In this document: positions 6,621 through 6,717 of the stretch, one piece after another
Position numbering within the stretch: the first letter of the stretch is position 1
Layout: each line of letters opens with the position of its first letter
From: Coriobacteriaceae bacterium
GTDB lineage: Bacteria > Actinomycetota > Coriobacteriia > Coriobacteriales > Eggerthellaceae
DNA length: 6,717 nt
Direction of reading: 5' to 3'
NCBI GenBank assembly: GCA_015062635.1
Contig: SUUF01000112.1
Span: 1-6,717 of the forward strand
Program-made: the position numbers and the translations under genes
Notes under the pieces: model-generated
What the model saw: only the letters and a program-made list of their open reading frames with translations
Told to the model about the DNA's origin: nothing
Databases searched by the model: none

Positions 6621-6665
6621 AGATCCTTCGACTCCGCCGCTTCGCGGCTCCGCTCAGGATGACAA
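6621..6665. repeat. Dispersed-type palindromic repeat (ERSREAAESKDL family)
   Basis: An imperfect inverted repeat. The outer arms are atcct (6623-6627) and aggat (6656-6660). The inner hairpin is gccgc (6636-6640) and gcggc (6644-6648) with a ttc loop. The minus-strand reading CHPERSREAAESKDL is a spurious translation that I recognise from intergenic repeats in many unrelated genomes. It lies in the upstream region of the Gx-ECF T pair and remains in frame with the Gx ORF. It is probably a mobile or REP-like palindromic unit; copies elsewhere cannot be seen here. Confidence 0.75.
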
Positions 6666-6671
6666 CGGGTA

Positions 6672-6695
6672 GGCACCGATTCGCGACTTGGTGCC
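6672..6695. repeat. Inverted repeat upstream of the Gx gene
   Basis: ggcacc at 6672-6677 and ggtgcc at 6690-6695 form a perfect 6-bp stem around a 12-base loop. The right arm sits in ttggtgccaa (6688-6697), which is symmetric apart from its two central bases. It could be an operator or transcript hairpin for the minus-strand pair, or part of the neighbouring repeat. There is no T-tract. Confidence 0.3.
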
Positions 6696-6717
6696 AAGAG
6701 ACGGGAGGCGGGAGCCG

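Noticed and set aside
1..6717. CRISPR array, tRNA, rRNA or insertion sequence
   Set aside because: None was found: the only tandem repeats lack spacers, no cloverleaf or transposase is evident, and the Xer protein has a housekeeping form.

Overview
The window is GC-rich bacterial chromosome, densely packed with ordinary housekeeping and transport genes. Proteins, codon use and GC content suggest an actinobacterium, most likely of the class Coriobacteriia (Eggerthellaceae-like). This is an inference from general character; no rRNA or other taxonomic marker is present.

Left part (1-2811). Three tandem 21-bp repeats and a G-rich tract precede an intact XerC/XerD-type tyrosine recombinase on the plus strand. 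It runs tail to tail, with only 9 bases between stop codons, into a minus-strand pair: NAD kinase followed 16 bases later by an MscS-type mechanosensitive channel. A 66-bp divergent intergenic region with overlapping candidate promoters separates nadK from the next gene.

Middle (2878-5217). A MurJ/MviN lipid II flippase homologue on the plus strand carries an unusual hydrophilic N-terminal extension of about 112 residues. It is followed by about 500 bases of less GC-rich sequence. The only coding candidate there is a small helix-turn-helix (excisionase-like) ORF, which may be intact or a remnant.

Right part (5292-6717). Two minus-strand genes overlap by 4 bp: a Gx / heptaprenyl-diphosphate-synthase-component-I-like membrane protein (a putative ECF S component), then an ECF transporter T component. 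Together they look like the membrane half of an energy-coupling-factor importer whose ATPases are not in the window. Just upstream lies a dispersed-type palindromic repeat whose spurious translation (CHPERSREAAESKDL) is familiar from many genomes. It stays in frame with the S-component ORF and obscures that gene's start.

I see no convincing new biological system. The points most worth following are the left-edge 21-bp repeat array, the HTH island after murJ, and the repeat joined in frame to the Gx gene.
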